Assembly (NCBI GenBank): GCA_005222975.1
Contig: NJBI01000010.1
Span: 1-64,000, forward strand
Direction: 5' to 3'
Origin: Promethearchaeota archaeon Loki_b31
GTDB taxonomy: Archaea > Asgardarchaeota > Lokiarchaeia > Sigyniarchaeales > SOKP01
Length of the DNA: 64,000 nt
Below the pieces are notes generated by a model. It was given only the letters and a program-made list of their open reading frames with translations. It did no database searches and was not told the DNA's origin. Within the stretch, counting starts at the first letter, position 1, and each line of letters opens with the position of its first letter. Positions 19,419-29,783 of this stretch are shown here, piece by piece. A program made the position numbers and the translations under genes.

Positions 19419-19811
19419 TTAGAGGGAAATCTCTAAAAATTTACGACGGCAGTGATCATGAGACTTTGGGGTGACTTCTTCAATCCTTCCAACTCTTAAT
19501 CCGGAACGTGCCAGTGCACGGATACACGCTTGGGCACCAGGTCCGGGAGTTTGGCTTTTGTTCCCGCCGGGCGCTCTTACTTTGATGTGAACGCCCAAAA
19601 CGCCTTTATCTCTAAGATCGTTAGCCACACGGAAGCCGCACTGCATGGCCGCGTATGGATTCGATTCGTCTCGGTCGGCTTTAACCACCATACCGCCGCT
19701 ACATTTTGCGAACGTTTCACCGCCGCTAAGGTCGGTAGCTGTTACTATCGTGTTGTTATAGCTACTAAAGATGTGAACAATTGCCCACTTAACTTCTTCG
19801 CGTTTACTAAT
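19419..19811 (-). CDS. rps11: Ribosomal protein uS11
   Basis: [55 protein letters not shown]...[23 protein letters not shown]-terminus upstream of the called ATG read by hand, likely ATT start at 19811. Confidence 0.9.
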   Translation of the reverse strand: MSKREEVKWAIVHIFSSYNNTIVTATDLSGGETFAKCSGGMVVKADRDESNPYAAMQCGFRVANDLRDKGVLGVHIKVRAPGGNKSQTPGPGAQACIRALARSGLRVGRIEEVTPKSHDHCRRKFLEISL

Positions 19812-20000
19812 TTTAAAACCACCATTTTAATATTTTATTTTATTATAAAGGACTAATTATTTCTAAAATTTGAAGTTTATTATAATTTTAACTAGTTATC
19901 CTAATATCTTCAGCGAATTATGATAGATAAAATGAGGAAATTTGATAGGATAATTAAAAAATTTTTTATTAGATTAAATATCTAATATTCCTTAGAATTA

Positions 20001-20504
20001 CTAACTCTTTTCTTTAACTGTTGTTAGAGGGCTACTGGGAGCGTACCCAATGAAATCTTCTTCTTCTCTTTTTACTATGTAAGAAGGGGCGTCAATTTTC
20101 TTGCCTAGTACTTGAATGTGGCCGTGAACAATAAATTGTCTCGCTTGATAGATAGTTTTCGCGAACCCTTTCTCAAAGACCATAGTTTGTAGTCGTCTTT
20201 TTAATAAGGCCTCTACAGTAAGCGATAACACATCTTCGAATCTTGCTTCTGGACCTACTACGCCGAGCCTGATTAACTTCTTACTTAGCGTATCTTGAAC
20301 CTCTGCTGCTCTTTCTTTTGATAATGTTCTAGATTGTCGTGCTATACTTCTCCAATTACCCAGCATGGTACGCATTTTCCAGAACTCTCGTTTATTTCTA
20401 AGGCCGTATTTTCCTAGAAATTCAAGTTCTTCAGCCAACCTTTCTTTTTGAAAGGGATGTTTTGGTTTTTTAAATTTTTTCTTTAAACGTCGTGGATCTC
20501 CGAT
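20001..20504 (-). CDS. rps4: Ribosomal protein uS4
   Basis: (I/M)[43 protein letters not shown]; called TTG at 20438 misses the conserved N-terminus, in-frame ATC at 20504 fits. Confidence 0.9.
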   Translation of the reverse strand: MGDPRRLKKKFKKPKHPFQKERLAEELEFLGKYGLRNKREFWKMRTMLGNWRSIARQSRTLSKERAAEVQDTLSKKLIRLGVVGPEARFEDVLSLTVEALLKRRLQTMVFEKGFAKTIYQARQFIVHGHIQVLGKKIDAPSYIVKREEEDFIGYAPSSPLTTVKEKS

Positions 20505-20517
20505 TTTTTGTCACCTT

Positions 20518-21006
20518 TTAATCCCTTTTAATACCTTTTAATCTTCTTCTCAATACGCCGACTACTAGTCCGTGTCGTCCCGTGCTTTTAGTTTTTTGAC
20601 CTCTTACTTTTAGTCCTTGGTGGTGTCGTACTCCTTTGTAGCTTTTAATCCGCTTCATTCTATCTATATCGCGTCTTACTGACAATTCTAGTCTATTTCC
20701 AAAGATGTGTAAATTTTCTCCGGTAACTAAGTCTTTTTTACGATTAACCATCCACGCGGGAATACCATTTGCAATCGGATCTATAATTATTTCTTCAATT
20801 CTGTTTAAATCCTTTTCAGGGAGGGCGCCAATTCTTAAGGCAGGGTTTATACTTGCAACCACAATTATTGCTTGAGCGAATCGTCTTCCAATTCCCATTA
20901 TTTGAGTTAATCCTTGTTCTACTTTCGCGTTTCCATCGACTTGACTCCGAAGTTTGCGAAAGAATAATTTTTCCCGAAAGTTGGCAGGTCTTGTAGTTAA
21001 GCTCAT
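20518..21006 (-). CDS. rps13: Ribosomal protein uS13
   Basis: LTQIMGIGRRFAQAI, RSYKGVRHHQGLKVRGQKTKSTGRHG. Confidence 0.93.
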   Translation of the reverse strand: MSLTTRPANFREKLFFRKLRSQVDGNAKVEQGLTQIMGIGRRFAQAIIVVASINPALRIGALPEKDLNRIEEIIIDPIANGIPAWMVNRKKDLVTGENLHIFGNRLELSVRRDIDRMKRIKSYKGVRHHQGLKVRGQKTKSTGRHGLVVGVLRRRLKGIKRD

Positions 21007-21141
21007 TTTTACTCTAAATTATTACTTAATTACTTAATGTAATAATTAACGTTATAATTCTTAATATGAAATTTAATATTAATTTTATGGTTTATAAAGG
21101 AAGTAGGAATATTTGGGAAAAATTTTGAGAAAATCTAATAT

Positions 21142-22635
21142 CTAATATTGGGGGTATCTTATTTTCTCATTTTTCTTTTTATCGATATGTTTAGTACATT
21201 TGTTTCTTTTGGATTTGGCAGTCTTTTCGAGAAGAGGTAATCCAGGTTTAGCATCTTTAATCTTCTTTGACTCGATTAAATCGTTTTCGATTAGCCCGCT
21301 ATATAAATCTTTTCCTATTTGGGTTCTTATAATAACCGTATTCCAACCTGAGGGAGAACCAATAGAACCAATAGAAATATCCGCTGCTTCTGATGTCAGA
21401 TCAAAGCAGATATCACAATCTTCTCTTGCTAAGTGTGTAATCTCTTTAATAGGGACCGTTAATTCATCCCCAGAATTAGTATAAATAAAAAATTTCCCCT
21501 TATTTATGTCGGTTTTTCTTACGTCCTTTACGTTAACTTTCAAAACCTCGCAGATTTTTAAAAAGGATTCGTACGAGAAGGACTCCATACAGAAGATGCC
21601 AATACGAAATTTGATTTGGTTTAACGCGGGTATATCGATATTATAAATTTTAGATTTTAATAGCCCTTGCATCATGCAAGGAACTCCAACAACTGCTAAT
21701 TTGGTTGGATTTTTGTTTAAATCATTTAACACACTTAAGGTTGGGTTATTTACGTATTTTGTACCGGTAGTTAAAAGAATATCGTCTTTATTTTGAATTA
21801 CTATCGGTTCAGGCCTCCACGGAGTTCCGCTCATTTTTGCGCCTAGTGCTAGATCGATTTGGTTTGTGTCAAAAAGGTAATGTAAGCAAGTACTGGTAAT
21901 TCCACCATCCTGACATACTTTAGCAATACTTTCAATTTTAGTTCTTGCGGAATAAACTTCTATGTAATGTCCAATTGTAGAAACGCTTTTAATTTCTGAA
22001 GAGTTTTCTTGAGTCATGTTCAAGATATCTATGGGTAAATACGTACGAGGGCATACAAAATAGCACATTCCACATTTGATACACACATCTTCATCTAATT
22101 TACCAAAACCATTATAAATATTTAAACAATTTACAGGACAAACGCCGGCGCATAAACCGCACCCAGAGCAGATATTTGATTCAAACACTGCCTTAACTGG
22201 TTCGTAAATAGATTTTACTTCGGAGGGTTTAACAAAACGGCTTTGAATATCGAAATCCTTAAAAACTGTAGCTTTAATTGCGTCATTATTCCCTTCTATC
22301 GTATCGTTGATTTTATTGACTATTATAAGGTTTTCATTCTTCAATAATTCTAATAAACTAAGAGTTTTTCTGATATCTATGGAGTTTTTTTTGGAAAATT
22401 GTTTTATAGAATCAAAATTATTGGAATTATGTTGATTTAAATAGTTAAAAAGTCTATATTTCAAATGCTCTTCATCGAACATTTTGAACAACAGTTTATA
22501 GTATTGTTTTTCGCTATAGATGCCCGCATCTAAGATTTCCTGCTTAGCGTCAATTAACGCGCGGATCCTATATGAGTCTAAAGTAACAGCTACATCTTTT
22601 AAGGTTTCCCATGAAATGTTAGACTCAGAGCTCAT
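21142..22635 (-). CDS. FrhB-like F420-interacting iron-sulfur oxidoreductase subunit
   Basis: CSGCGLCAGVCP, CIKCGMCYFVCP, QDGGITSTCLHYL, VVGVPCMMQGL. Confidence 0.85.
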   Translation of the reverse strand: MSSESNISWETLKDVAVTLDSYRIRALIDAKQEILDAGIYSEKQYYKLLFKMFDEEHLKYRLFNYLNQHNSNNFDSIKQFSKKNSIDIRKTLSLLELLKNENLIIVNKINDTIEGNNDAIKATVFKDFDIQSRFVKPSEVKSIYEPVKAVFESNICSGCGLCAGVCPVNCLNIYNGFGKLDEDVCIKCGMCYFVCPRTYLPIDILNMTQENSSEIKSVSTIGHYIEVYSARTKIESIAKVCQDGGITSTCLHYLFDTNQIDLALGAKMSGTPWRPEPIVIQNKDDILLTTGTKYVNNPTLSVLNDLNKNPTKLAVVGVPCMMQGLLKSKIYNIDIPALNQIKFRIGIFCMESFSYESFLKICEVLKVNVKDVRKTDINKGKFFIYTNSGDELTVPIKEITHLAREDCDICFDLTSEAADISIGSIGSPSGWNTVIIRTQIGKDLYSGLIENDLIESKKIKDAKPGLPLLEKTAKSKRNKCTKHIDKKKNEKIRYPQY

Positions 22636-22760
22636 TTTTTTTTTACTAATTTATTCTTTACAATTTATGTTTTTTATTATATGTTTTATATATCATAATT
22701 CCGAAAACTCATGCTGTGAGTTAGTTACCTTCTAACTCCTTTTTTTTTAGAAGGGTCATT

Positions 22761-23189
22761 CTATTTCGGGTTAATTTTTAGTTTTGGTAGATGAGGAAGA
22801 GCTTCGATTTTGTTGGTGATGTCTTCTACTGAGTTAAGGAAATTTTCAACTTCGGCTGCAGAGCAGAAATATTGTTGAATCCTATCTTCAGAAAGGCCTA
22901 TGTGTTTAAACAACCTCTTTAAAAATTTGACATGTTCGTATGTATTCAAGTTTCCTTTTCCAAACTCACATTCGCCTTCTTTTCAGGAAATAATAGCTAC
23001 TCCATCGGCTCCGTTCAAAAAGCATTCCATTATTAAATGAATTCCAATTCTACCAGTACATCTAACTCTTATTAAATGGAAAGTGCTAGAATACGATTTT
23101 CTCATAGTACCTGTTAAATCTGCTACGGAATACCCTCACTTTTCACATCCAAAAGCAATAATATTTCTTTCTTTTACGCTATTTGACAT
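22761..23189 (-). CDS. MvhD/VhuD-like hydrogenase delta subunit with two predicted selenocysteines
   Basis: MSNSVKERNIIAFGCEK[U]GYSVADLTGTMRKSYSSTFHLIRVRCTGRIGIHLIMECFLNGADGVAIIS[U]KEGECEFGKGN...; in-frame TGA at 23136-23138 and 22983-22985. Confidence 0.85.
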
Positions 23190-23210
23190 TTATTCTCGCC
23201 TATAATCTCT

Positions 23211-25211
23211 TTAATTTTCAATTTTGGTTGATATTTTCTTCATAACTTCGATTTCACTGCCCGCGATTCCTTTAATTTCTACCTCAAATTGCTTATTTCT
23301 GTAATACTTTAAATCGATAGCTCTTGCTGGACACGAAGAAACGCACACTCCGCAACCTTTACATTTTAACTCGTCAACAACGGCAATGCCATCTTCAGCT
23401 ACGATTATTGCTTGATATTCGCATAATTTTTCGCATCTATGGCATCCCACGCAGAGGAGTTCGTCAACTTCAGCTATAATTAACTCTTGAACGATAGTAT
23501 CGTAAGAAAGCAATGTAGCAGCTTTACTTGCAGCGGCTAATGCTGTAGAAACGGAATATGGGATGTTTTTTGGTCCCGCAGCACATCCACATATGTAAAT
23601 CCCTAATCCCTTAGTTTCTTGAGGTTTTAAACACCCGTGAATTTCTGAAAGGAATCCATTGGGACCTTTACTAAGCCCCATTACATCAATTATTTTATCT
23701 GTACCTTTTGAAGGTATCATCCCTGTTGAACACACTACTAAATCAAAATCCAAGTAAGAAACGTCTCCCTCTAAAGAATTGTCGTAAAAGAGTTTCATAG
23801 TTCCATCCTCGTTCAGCTTTATATCGCCCGGTTTTCCCCTTATGAACATTACGTTCTGTTCTCTTATATTTCTATAATATTGTTCGTTTCCTTTATCTGT
23901 GGTTCTAATATCTATATAGAATATCGTTATTTCCATATCGGGGTATTCTTGCTTTAACAATTGAGCGTTCTTCAAAGAAACGCTACAACAGACAGCAGAA
24001 CAATAATTATTTCCTCTTAACGTTCGGGACCCAACACATTGGATCATAGCTACTTTTTTAGGCGATTTTCCATCGGATATTCTATATACATGCCCCTCGG
24101 TTGGGCCAATTGGACTTAACAGCCTTTCTAATTCGATTTGTGTAATGACATCAGGATAAATTCCATACATATACTCTTTACTTTTTAAAATGTTGTATTC
24201 GTCCCATCCAGTTGCGACAATAACAGCGCCTACCGTAATATCGAGAATTTCAGGTTCTTGATCAAAATCAACCGCTTCACTAGGGCAAGTTCTTTCACAA
24301 TTTTTACAGTCTATACACACATCCATATCGATTACGGCATACTTTGGCACTGCTTGCGGAAAAGGAATATAAACTGCTCTTCTTTCTCCAAATCCTCGAT
24401 CAAACTCATTAGGGATCGTAATTGGACATTCTATTGTGCATAAACCGCATCCTGTACACTTTTTTTCGTCAACATATCGAGGATTTTTTCTGATTTTTAT
24501 CTTGAAATTTCCAGTTATGCCACTAAACTCTATAACATCGCTATAGGTCAGTAAAGTTATATTGGGATGTTTCGAAGCATTTACCATTATTGGGGCCAAA
24601 ACTCATATTCCACAATCGTCAGTAGGGAAAATCCTATCGAGCTGTGCCATTTTTCCGCCTATGGTTGGCTCTTTTTCAACCAAATAAACAGATATTCCTT
24701 GACTGGCTAAATCTAATGCAGCATTCATCCCCGCAATTCCAGCACCAATTACTAAAGCTGCTTTAGTTACAGGTATTTCTTTTCGTGGAACAGCTTCTAA
24801 TTCTCGAGCCCGATTTATTCCTGCTAATATTAACCTTTTTGCTTTTTTTGTCGCTTTTTCTTTATCGTCTTGATGAACAAAGGAGCAGTGTTCTCTGATA
24901 TTTACCATTTCAAAATAGTAGGGACTTAACCCTGCTTCCTGTAATACAGTTCGGTATGTGGGTTCGTGAATCTTAGGAGTGCATGCTGCGACCACTACTC
25001 TATTTAAATCTAATTCTAATATATCGCTTTTAATAATTTGTTGCCCCGGATCGCTACAAGTGAAATTATTAACTCTTGCTATGACTACGTTAGGTAAAGG
25101 CTCAACAAAGTCTCTTAAAGCATCGCAATCAACGTGAGCTCCTATATTAACGCCTCATCTACAAATGTAAACTCCTATTCTTAGTTTATCGATGGTCTGT
25201 TTATCAGACAT
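23211..25211 (-). CDS. hdrA: HdrA-like heterodisulfide reductase subunit A with two predicted selenocysteines
   Basis: MSDKQTIDKLRIGVYICR[U]GVNIGAHVDCDALRD...FTCSDPGQQ...VVVAACTPK...RIFPTDDCGI[U]VLAPIMVNASKHPNI...; in-frame TGA at 25155-25157 and 24603-24605 joins track ORFs. Confidence 0.9.
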
Positions 25212-25721
25212 TTAATTCACCTTTAGTTGAAACATCACCGAAAATAGTTATTGTTTATACTTACTTCTTAAAATTTTAATAGAAGTCCCTTTGGTTTAGG
25301 AATTTTTGAATTAATATATTTTTAAGCATTTTTTTAAGCAACCTATAATTCCATTTAGATCTGTAAATTTGCATTCAAAATGCAAATCTCATTAACTTTT
25401 TTATGATAAATTCATTATTTTCTAATATGGTGGAGCAAGAGGAAGGGAAAAAAGAAGATTTTGCTAAGCAATTTATGGCAGAAGAAGGCTTAAAAGGTAA
25501 AGCTAAGAGAATAAAAATCATGAACATTATAGATAAAGTTGGATACGACAATAGAAAAATAAGAGTTGCCTTTCTACGCTCAACAATAACTGAAAGAGTT
25601 CAGCATGAATGAGATTTTTGATTATTCTTACAAATATTTATAATTTTCATAAATTAATTTAATGATTATTTATAGAAATTTAATAGAAATTAGAAATTTT
25701 AAATTTTAATGGGATTAAAAC

Positions 25722-27005
25722 TTGCGAGATATTGAAGATTTTAGAAGAAATTTTAAAAAAATCGTTGAATCAGAGAAGAAGAGATTTAACAATCCTGTTA
25801 AAGCAGAAAGAGTATTTGAATACGATCAAAAGTGGAAAAGCGTCCTACAAGAAATTCAAGACTTAAGAAAACAAATAAACGAACTTACTAGTAAGATTAG
25901 CACTTACAAGAAATCGGGCGATAACATAAAAGCCGAGAAAGCGATAAAGGAATCAAAGCAAATTAAGGAAAAAATTGACGAGTTGGAAAAGAAGAGAATC
26001 GAATTTATCAATAAAAGAGAAAAATATCGATATTATGTGGGAAACGAACTACACGAATCGGTTCCTATTGGTGAAACGGAAGAGAGCAACGAAATAGTAA
26101 GAACCATTGGAGATTTGCCTAAATTTGATTTTAAACCTTTATCACATGTAGATCTAATTGATGAAATTAATGGAGCAGATACAAAGAAGGCATCTGAAGT
26201 GGTGGGGTCAAGGTTTTATTACTTAAAAGGGGATATGGTGCTACTTAATTTAGCTCTCATTAGATTTGCTTTAGATAAGTTGATTAGCAAAGGTTATACT
26301 CCTTTATGGACCCCCTTCTTTATAAAGCATGAAGTTATGAAAGCAGCCGCAGAATTGGCAGATTTTGAGGAACAATTATATAAAATACAAGACGAAGATC
26401 TCTTTATGATTGCCACATCAGAACAGACTTTAGCTGCTTATCATTACAATGAGATCATTGATCCTAATTTGTTTCCACTAAAATATGCGGGAGTATCGTC
26501 TTGTTTTAGGAGAGAGGCAGGTTCACATGGAAAAGACACTCTGGGAATATTTCGAGTACATCAATTTGAAAAGGTGGAACAATACGTTTTTTGTAAACCT
26601 GATAATTCGTGGAATATCTTTGAAGAATTAATAACAAACGCAGAAGAGATTTATAAAGAATTAAATATCCCTTATCGAATTGTTAATATCGCCTCTGGCG
26701 AATTAAACGATAATGCCGCTAAAAAGTACGATCTTGAAGCTTGGTTTCCTGCTTCGGAAAAATATCGAGAATTAGTCTCGTGCAGTAATTGTTTAGATTA
26801 TCAAGCAAGAAAATTAAAAATAAGAGTCGGAAAAGTAGGTTCTACTCAAAAGAAAGAAATCGCACACACCCTAAATTCCACTGCGGTCGCTACTGAACGT
26901 ACAATTTGTTGTATTTTAGAGAATTATCAAAACAAGGATCGTTCAGTTTCGATCCCGAAAGTTCTTCAAAAATATATGAATGGTAAAAAATTATTAAACT
27001 CATAA
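25722..27005 (+). CDS. serS: Seryl-tRNA synthetase
   Basis: TSEQTLAAYHYNEII, CFRREAGSHGKDTLGIFRVHQFEKVEQY, N-terminal coiled coil. Confidence 0.95.
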   Translation: MRDIEDFRRNFKKIVESEKKRFNNPVKAERVFEYDQKWKSVLQEIQDLRKQINELTSKISTYKKSGDNIKAEKAIKESKQIKEKIDELEKKRIEFINKREKYRYYVGNELHESVPIGETEESNEIVRTIGDLPKFDFKPLSHVDLIDEINGADTKKASEVVGSRFYYLKGDMVLLNLALIRFALDKLISKGYTPLWTPFFIKHEVMKAAAELADFEEQLYKIQDEDLFMIATSEQTLAAYHYNEIIDPNLFPLKYAGVSSCFRREAGSHGKDTLGIFRVHQFEKVEQYVFCKPDNSWNIFEELITNAEEIYKELNIPYRIVNIASGELNDNAAKKYDLEAWFPASEKYRELVSCSNCLDYQARKLKIRVGKVGSTQKKEIAHTLNSTAVATERTICCILENYQNKDRSVSIPKVLQKYMNGKKLLNS

Positions 27006-27030
27006 AATAAAATTTGTCTAAAAATTAATA

Positions 27031-28263
27031 ATGATTGAAATTTCATTAGAAGAATTCGAAGTTTTTTATAAGGAAAAGCTTGATTCTCAATTTTATAAAG
27101 TTAAAAAAGCTGTTAAAAAGCAAATTTCTGACGTTCGAGATAACCTAATTGAAATAAAGGTTTGTACAGATCATTTTATTGATGCTGGAAAAGGAAATAT
27201 AGATGAGAAAGCGGTTAAATCGTTACATTTCTTTTCTGACAGAATTAAAAAAGAAATTGATGAAGTTGAAATACCTGAAGAAGATATTACTTACGACAAC
27301 ATGCATAGTTTATTAAACTCAATCAAGAAACTCTTTACAAGCATCAATGATATAGCAAAAAAATCTTTACCAAGATTCCAGAAACAAGTACAACCAGAAA
27401 TAAAAGAATTAAGTTATATTACGCGGAAATTAGGCACTAAACAAAAAGGTTTGGATGAGTTTCTAAGGAAAAAATACACTGATCTAAAGGAGGCAGAATA
27501 TTTACTTAAAAAGCTGCCAAAGTTATTTTCTTTAAGAGATAACATCGAACATGCCAAGTCTGATTTAGATGTGTTTGAAAGGGATTTAGAAGAGAGACAG
27601 AAAGAACAAGAAGATTTAATCCAAAAGCTATCAATTGTAGAAAAAAACGAACTGTTTGGAGAACAAGAAAAACAAGAAGATAACTTAGCCAAGTTGAGGA
27701 TGAAAATAAACAACAAATTTGGTTTTAAAAAAGCTTTAAAAAAGTTAAAATTTGAATTAGAAAAAGAAACTATTCATATTCCTAACATTAACACTTTTTT
27801 TCTAAGAGATTTTTTAAAAAACCCAATAAATACGTTAGTTAAGGAAAGCAGGGACCTACCAAAATTTTCAAGTTTGCTTATCCAATTACGTCATATTTTA
27901 GAGGAAAATAAGCTAAATCTTAAATCTGAAGTAAAAGATAAAACAATTCACCAAATTAATGCAATCTTTGACGAAAAAACAATTCAAAGCGATATCGATA
28001 AAATCAAAGAGACGACTAACAAAATTAATGAATTAAAGAAACATATTGACCAAGCAGGTTTAGCGATTAATCGAGAAGATATCAAGAATAAAATTGCTAC
28101 AAATACAATAAAAATAGAACATTTGGAAAACGATCTCGATAGAAAAAACAAAGATTACCTAAGATATTTATCTTCCTTAAAGAACGAAAGAGAAGAATTT
28201 CAAAAATCAGTTAAAAAGATTTTAAACGAAGAAGTTAAATTAAATATTACCTTCTCATTTTAA
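27031..28263 (+). CDS. Long coiled-coil protein of unknown function
   Basis: Heptad-like Lys/Glu/Leu-rich sequence. Confidence 0.5.
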   Translation: MIEISLEEFEVFYKEKLDSQFYKVKKAVKKQISDVRDNLIEIKVCTDHFIDAGKGNIDEKAVKSLHFFSDRIKKEIDEVEIPEEDITYDNMHSLLNSIKKLFTSINDIAKKSLPRFQKQVQPEIKELSYITRKLGTKQKGLDEFLRKKYTDLKEAEYLLKKLPKLFSLRDNIEHAKSDLDVFERDLEERQKEQEDLIQKLSIVEKNELFGEQEKQEDNLAKLRMKINNKFGFKKALKKLKFELEKETIHIPNINTFFLRDFLKNPINTLVKESRDLPKFSSLLIQLRHILEENKLNLKSEVKDKTIHQINAIFDEKTIQSDIDKIKETTNKINELKKHIDQAGLAINREDIKNKIATNTIKIEHLENDLDRKNKDYLRYLSSLKNEREEFQKSVKKILNEEVKLNITFSF

Positions 28264-28298
28264 TTTTTTAGATATTTCATAAGTTAATAAAAGCTTTG

Positions 28299-29030
28299 CT
28301 AATTGGTTTTAACAATTTTAAAATCTCGATTATTTCTTTTATTTCTTTTTTGCAAAGTTAATTTTAAATTATTTTTTAGAAACTTATACGTCTCCGTTTC
28401 AATTAAATTAAAGATTTTAAAGTATTCGTGCGCTAATACTAAGTCTTGTTTAATATCGATATCAAAACCCGCCTGAAAAGAATCGTAAATCGCAAATTTC
28501 AAGTTTCTTTCTTGAGCGTCTTTTAGTAACGCGACAAAAGAAGGAACATTCGGATCTGAAAAATGCGTAGGCAAAATATCGGGAGGTTTTCTTCCAAAAA
28601 TAGAAATACCGGCCGAATGAATAGCAGGACATACGACCAGTTGGTTTTTTTTCATTAAATTACTTACTTCAATAAAATTTCTTTCTGATATTAAAATAAC
28701 ATCTAAAAACGTAAAAATCGTTTCTTTAGCGTTAAATTCTTCAATGGCTACATTATTTAAATCTCTAATAACTTCGTCAAACGATTTTTTTGGTACTGTG
28801 AGGTGCTCCTTTATCCCAACTAATCCATATTCTTCTGCTAAGTCTAATATTTCACCGCTATTACAATAAACTACTTTTTGGTCAAAGCAATCAACATTAA
28901 CTACTTTATTTGCTAAGTCTTTAAACATAGCAATAGTCAATTCTTTGAGTAATTCTTTTGGAAAACAATCTCTAAGACGAGATTTAGTTCTTGACAAAGG
29001 GGCGATAGGGATTAAAAGAATACTCCTCAT
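28299..29030 (-). CDS. cofC: CofC-like 2-phospho-L-lactate guanylyltransferase
   Basis: LLIPIAPLSRTKSRL, nucleotidyltransferase core, GFDIDIKQDL. Confidence 0.8.
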   Translation of the reverse strand: MRSILLIPIAPLSRTKSRLRDCFPKELLKELTIAMFKDLANKVVNVDCFDQKVVYCNSGEILDLAEEYGLVGIKEHLTVPKKSFDEVIRDLNNVAIEEFNAKETIFTFLDVILISERNFIEVSNLMKKNQLVVCPAIHSAGISIFGRKPPDILPTHFSDPNVPSFVALLKDAQERNLKFAIYDSFQAGFDIDIKQDLVLAHEYFKIFNLIETETYKFLKNNLKLTLQKRNKRNNRDFKIVKTN

Positions 29031-29088
29031 TATGAAATTTAGGTATAGTTAAAATTTAAAATATATTAAAATTAAGATTTTTAAGTTA

Positions 29089-29646
29089 CTATTTAAAATT
29101 ATTTAATATTTGAATGGATAAACTTTCAAATGCCACATCCACATTTTCATTAAGTTTAGCGGAAGTCTCAAAATATTCTACTCCAAGCTTATTTACCCTT
29201 TCATCGATAAGAGACTGGTCAATTTTCCTTTCAAGGTCTAATTTGTTTCCAACTATTATGTATGGGACATCACCGCTTAATTCCTTCAATTTAGAGAGCC
29301 AGAAGTTTATACCCTTGAATGATGATAATTCATTTAAATTGAAAACAATCATAGCCCCGACCGCTTGAACAAAATAGTATTCGTTGCTAAAAAGTTTATC
29401 TTGTTGACCTCCTATATCCCAAAAATATAGTTTGAAGCCCTTTTCTTTAATATCCTTCTTCAATTCAGGGTTTTCTAATTTTAATTTATCAATGACTTTG
29501 CTCAAATCAATCTCTTTAATTAAAAAATTTGCACCAAGAGTTGGAACTGATTCTTCGCTAAATTTGCCATCTACATATCGAGATAGTAGGCTCGATTTCC
29601 CCACAGAAGGGTCTCCACACAAAATCACTTTACCACGATATGACAT
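29089..29646 (-). CDS. Ras/Rab-like small GTPase
   Basis: GDPSVGKSS, FWDIGGQ, GNKLD, ETSAK. Confidence 0.9.
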   Translation of the reverse strand: MSYRGKVILCGDPSVGKSSLLSRYVDGKFSEESVPTLGANFLIKEIDLSKVIDKLKLENPELKKDIKEKGFKLYFWDIGGQQDKLFSNEYYFVQAVGAMIVFNLNELSSFKGINFWLSKLKELSGDVPYIIVGNKLDLERKIDQSLIDERVNKLGVEYFETSAKLNENVDVAFESLSIQILNNFK

Positions 29647-29783
29647 GCTTTTTTACCCCTATGATTTTCAATCGTATTTGATTAACATTCGTGTTAAAAT
29701 TTAAACTTATTTTTATTTCAGTTTGTCCTTTTTATTCGTAATTTTAAACTTCTATTTTTATTGATAAATTTGATTAAATTTAT

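Noticed and set aside
19530-19856. Plus-strand 108-aa ORF over rps11
   Set aside because: Fully antisense to the clearly conserved uS11
25403-25612. 69-aa Lys-rich ORF upstream of serS
   Set aside because: May be real, but no family signature or conserved context to support a function
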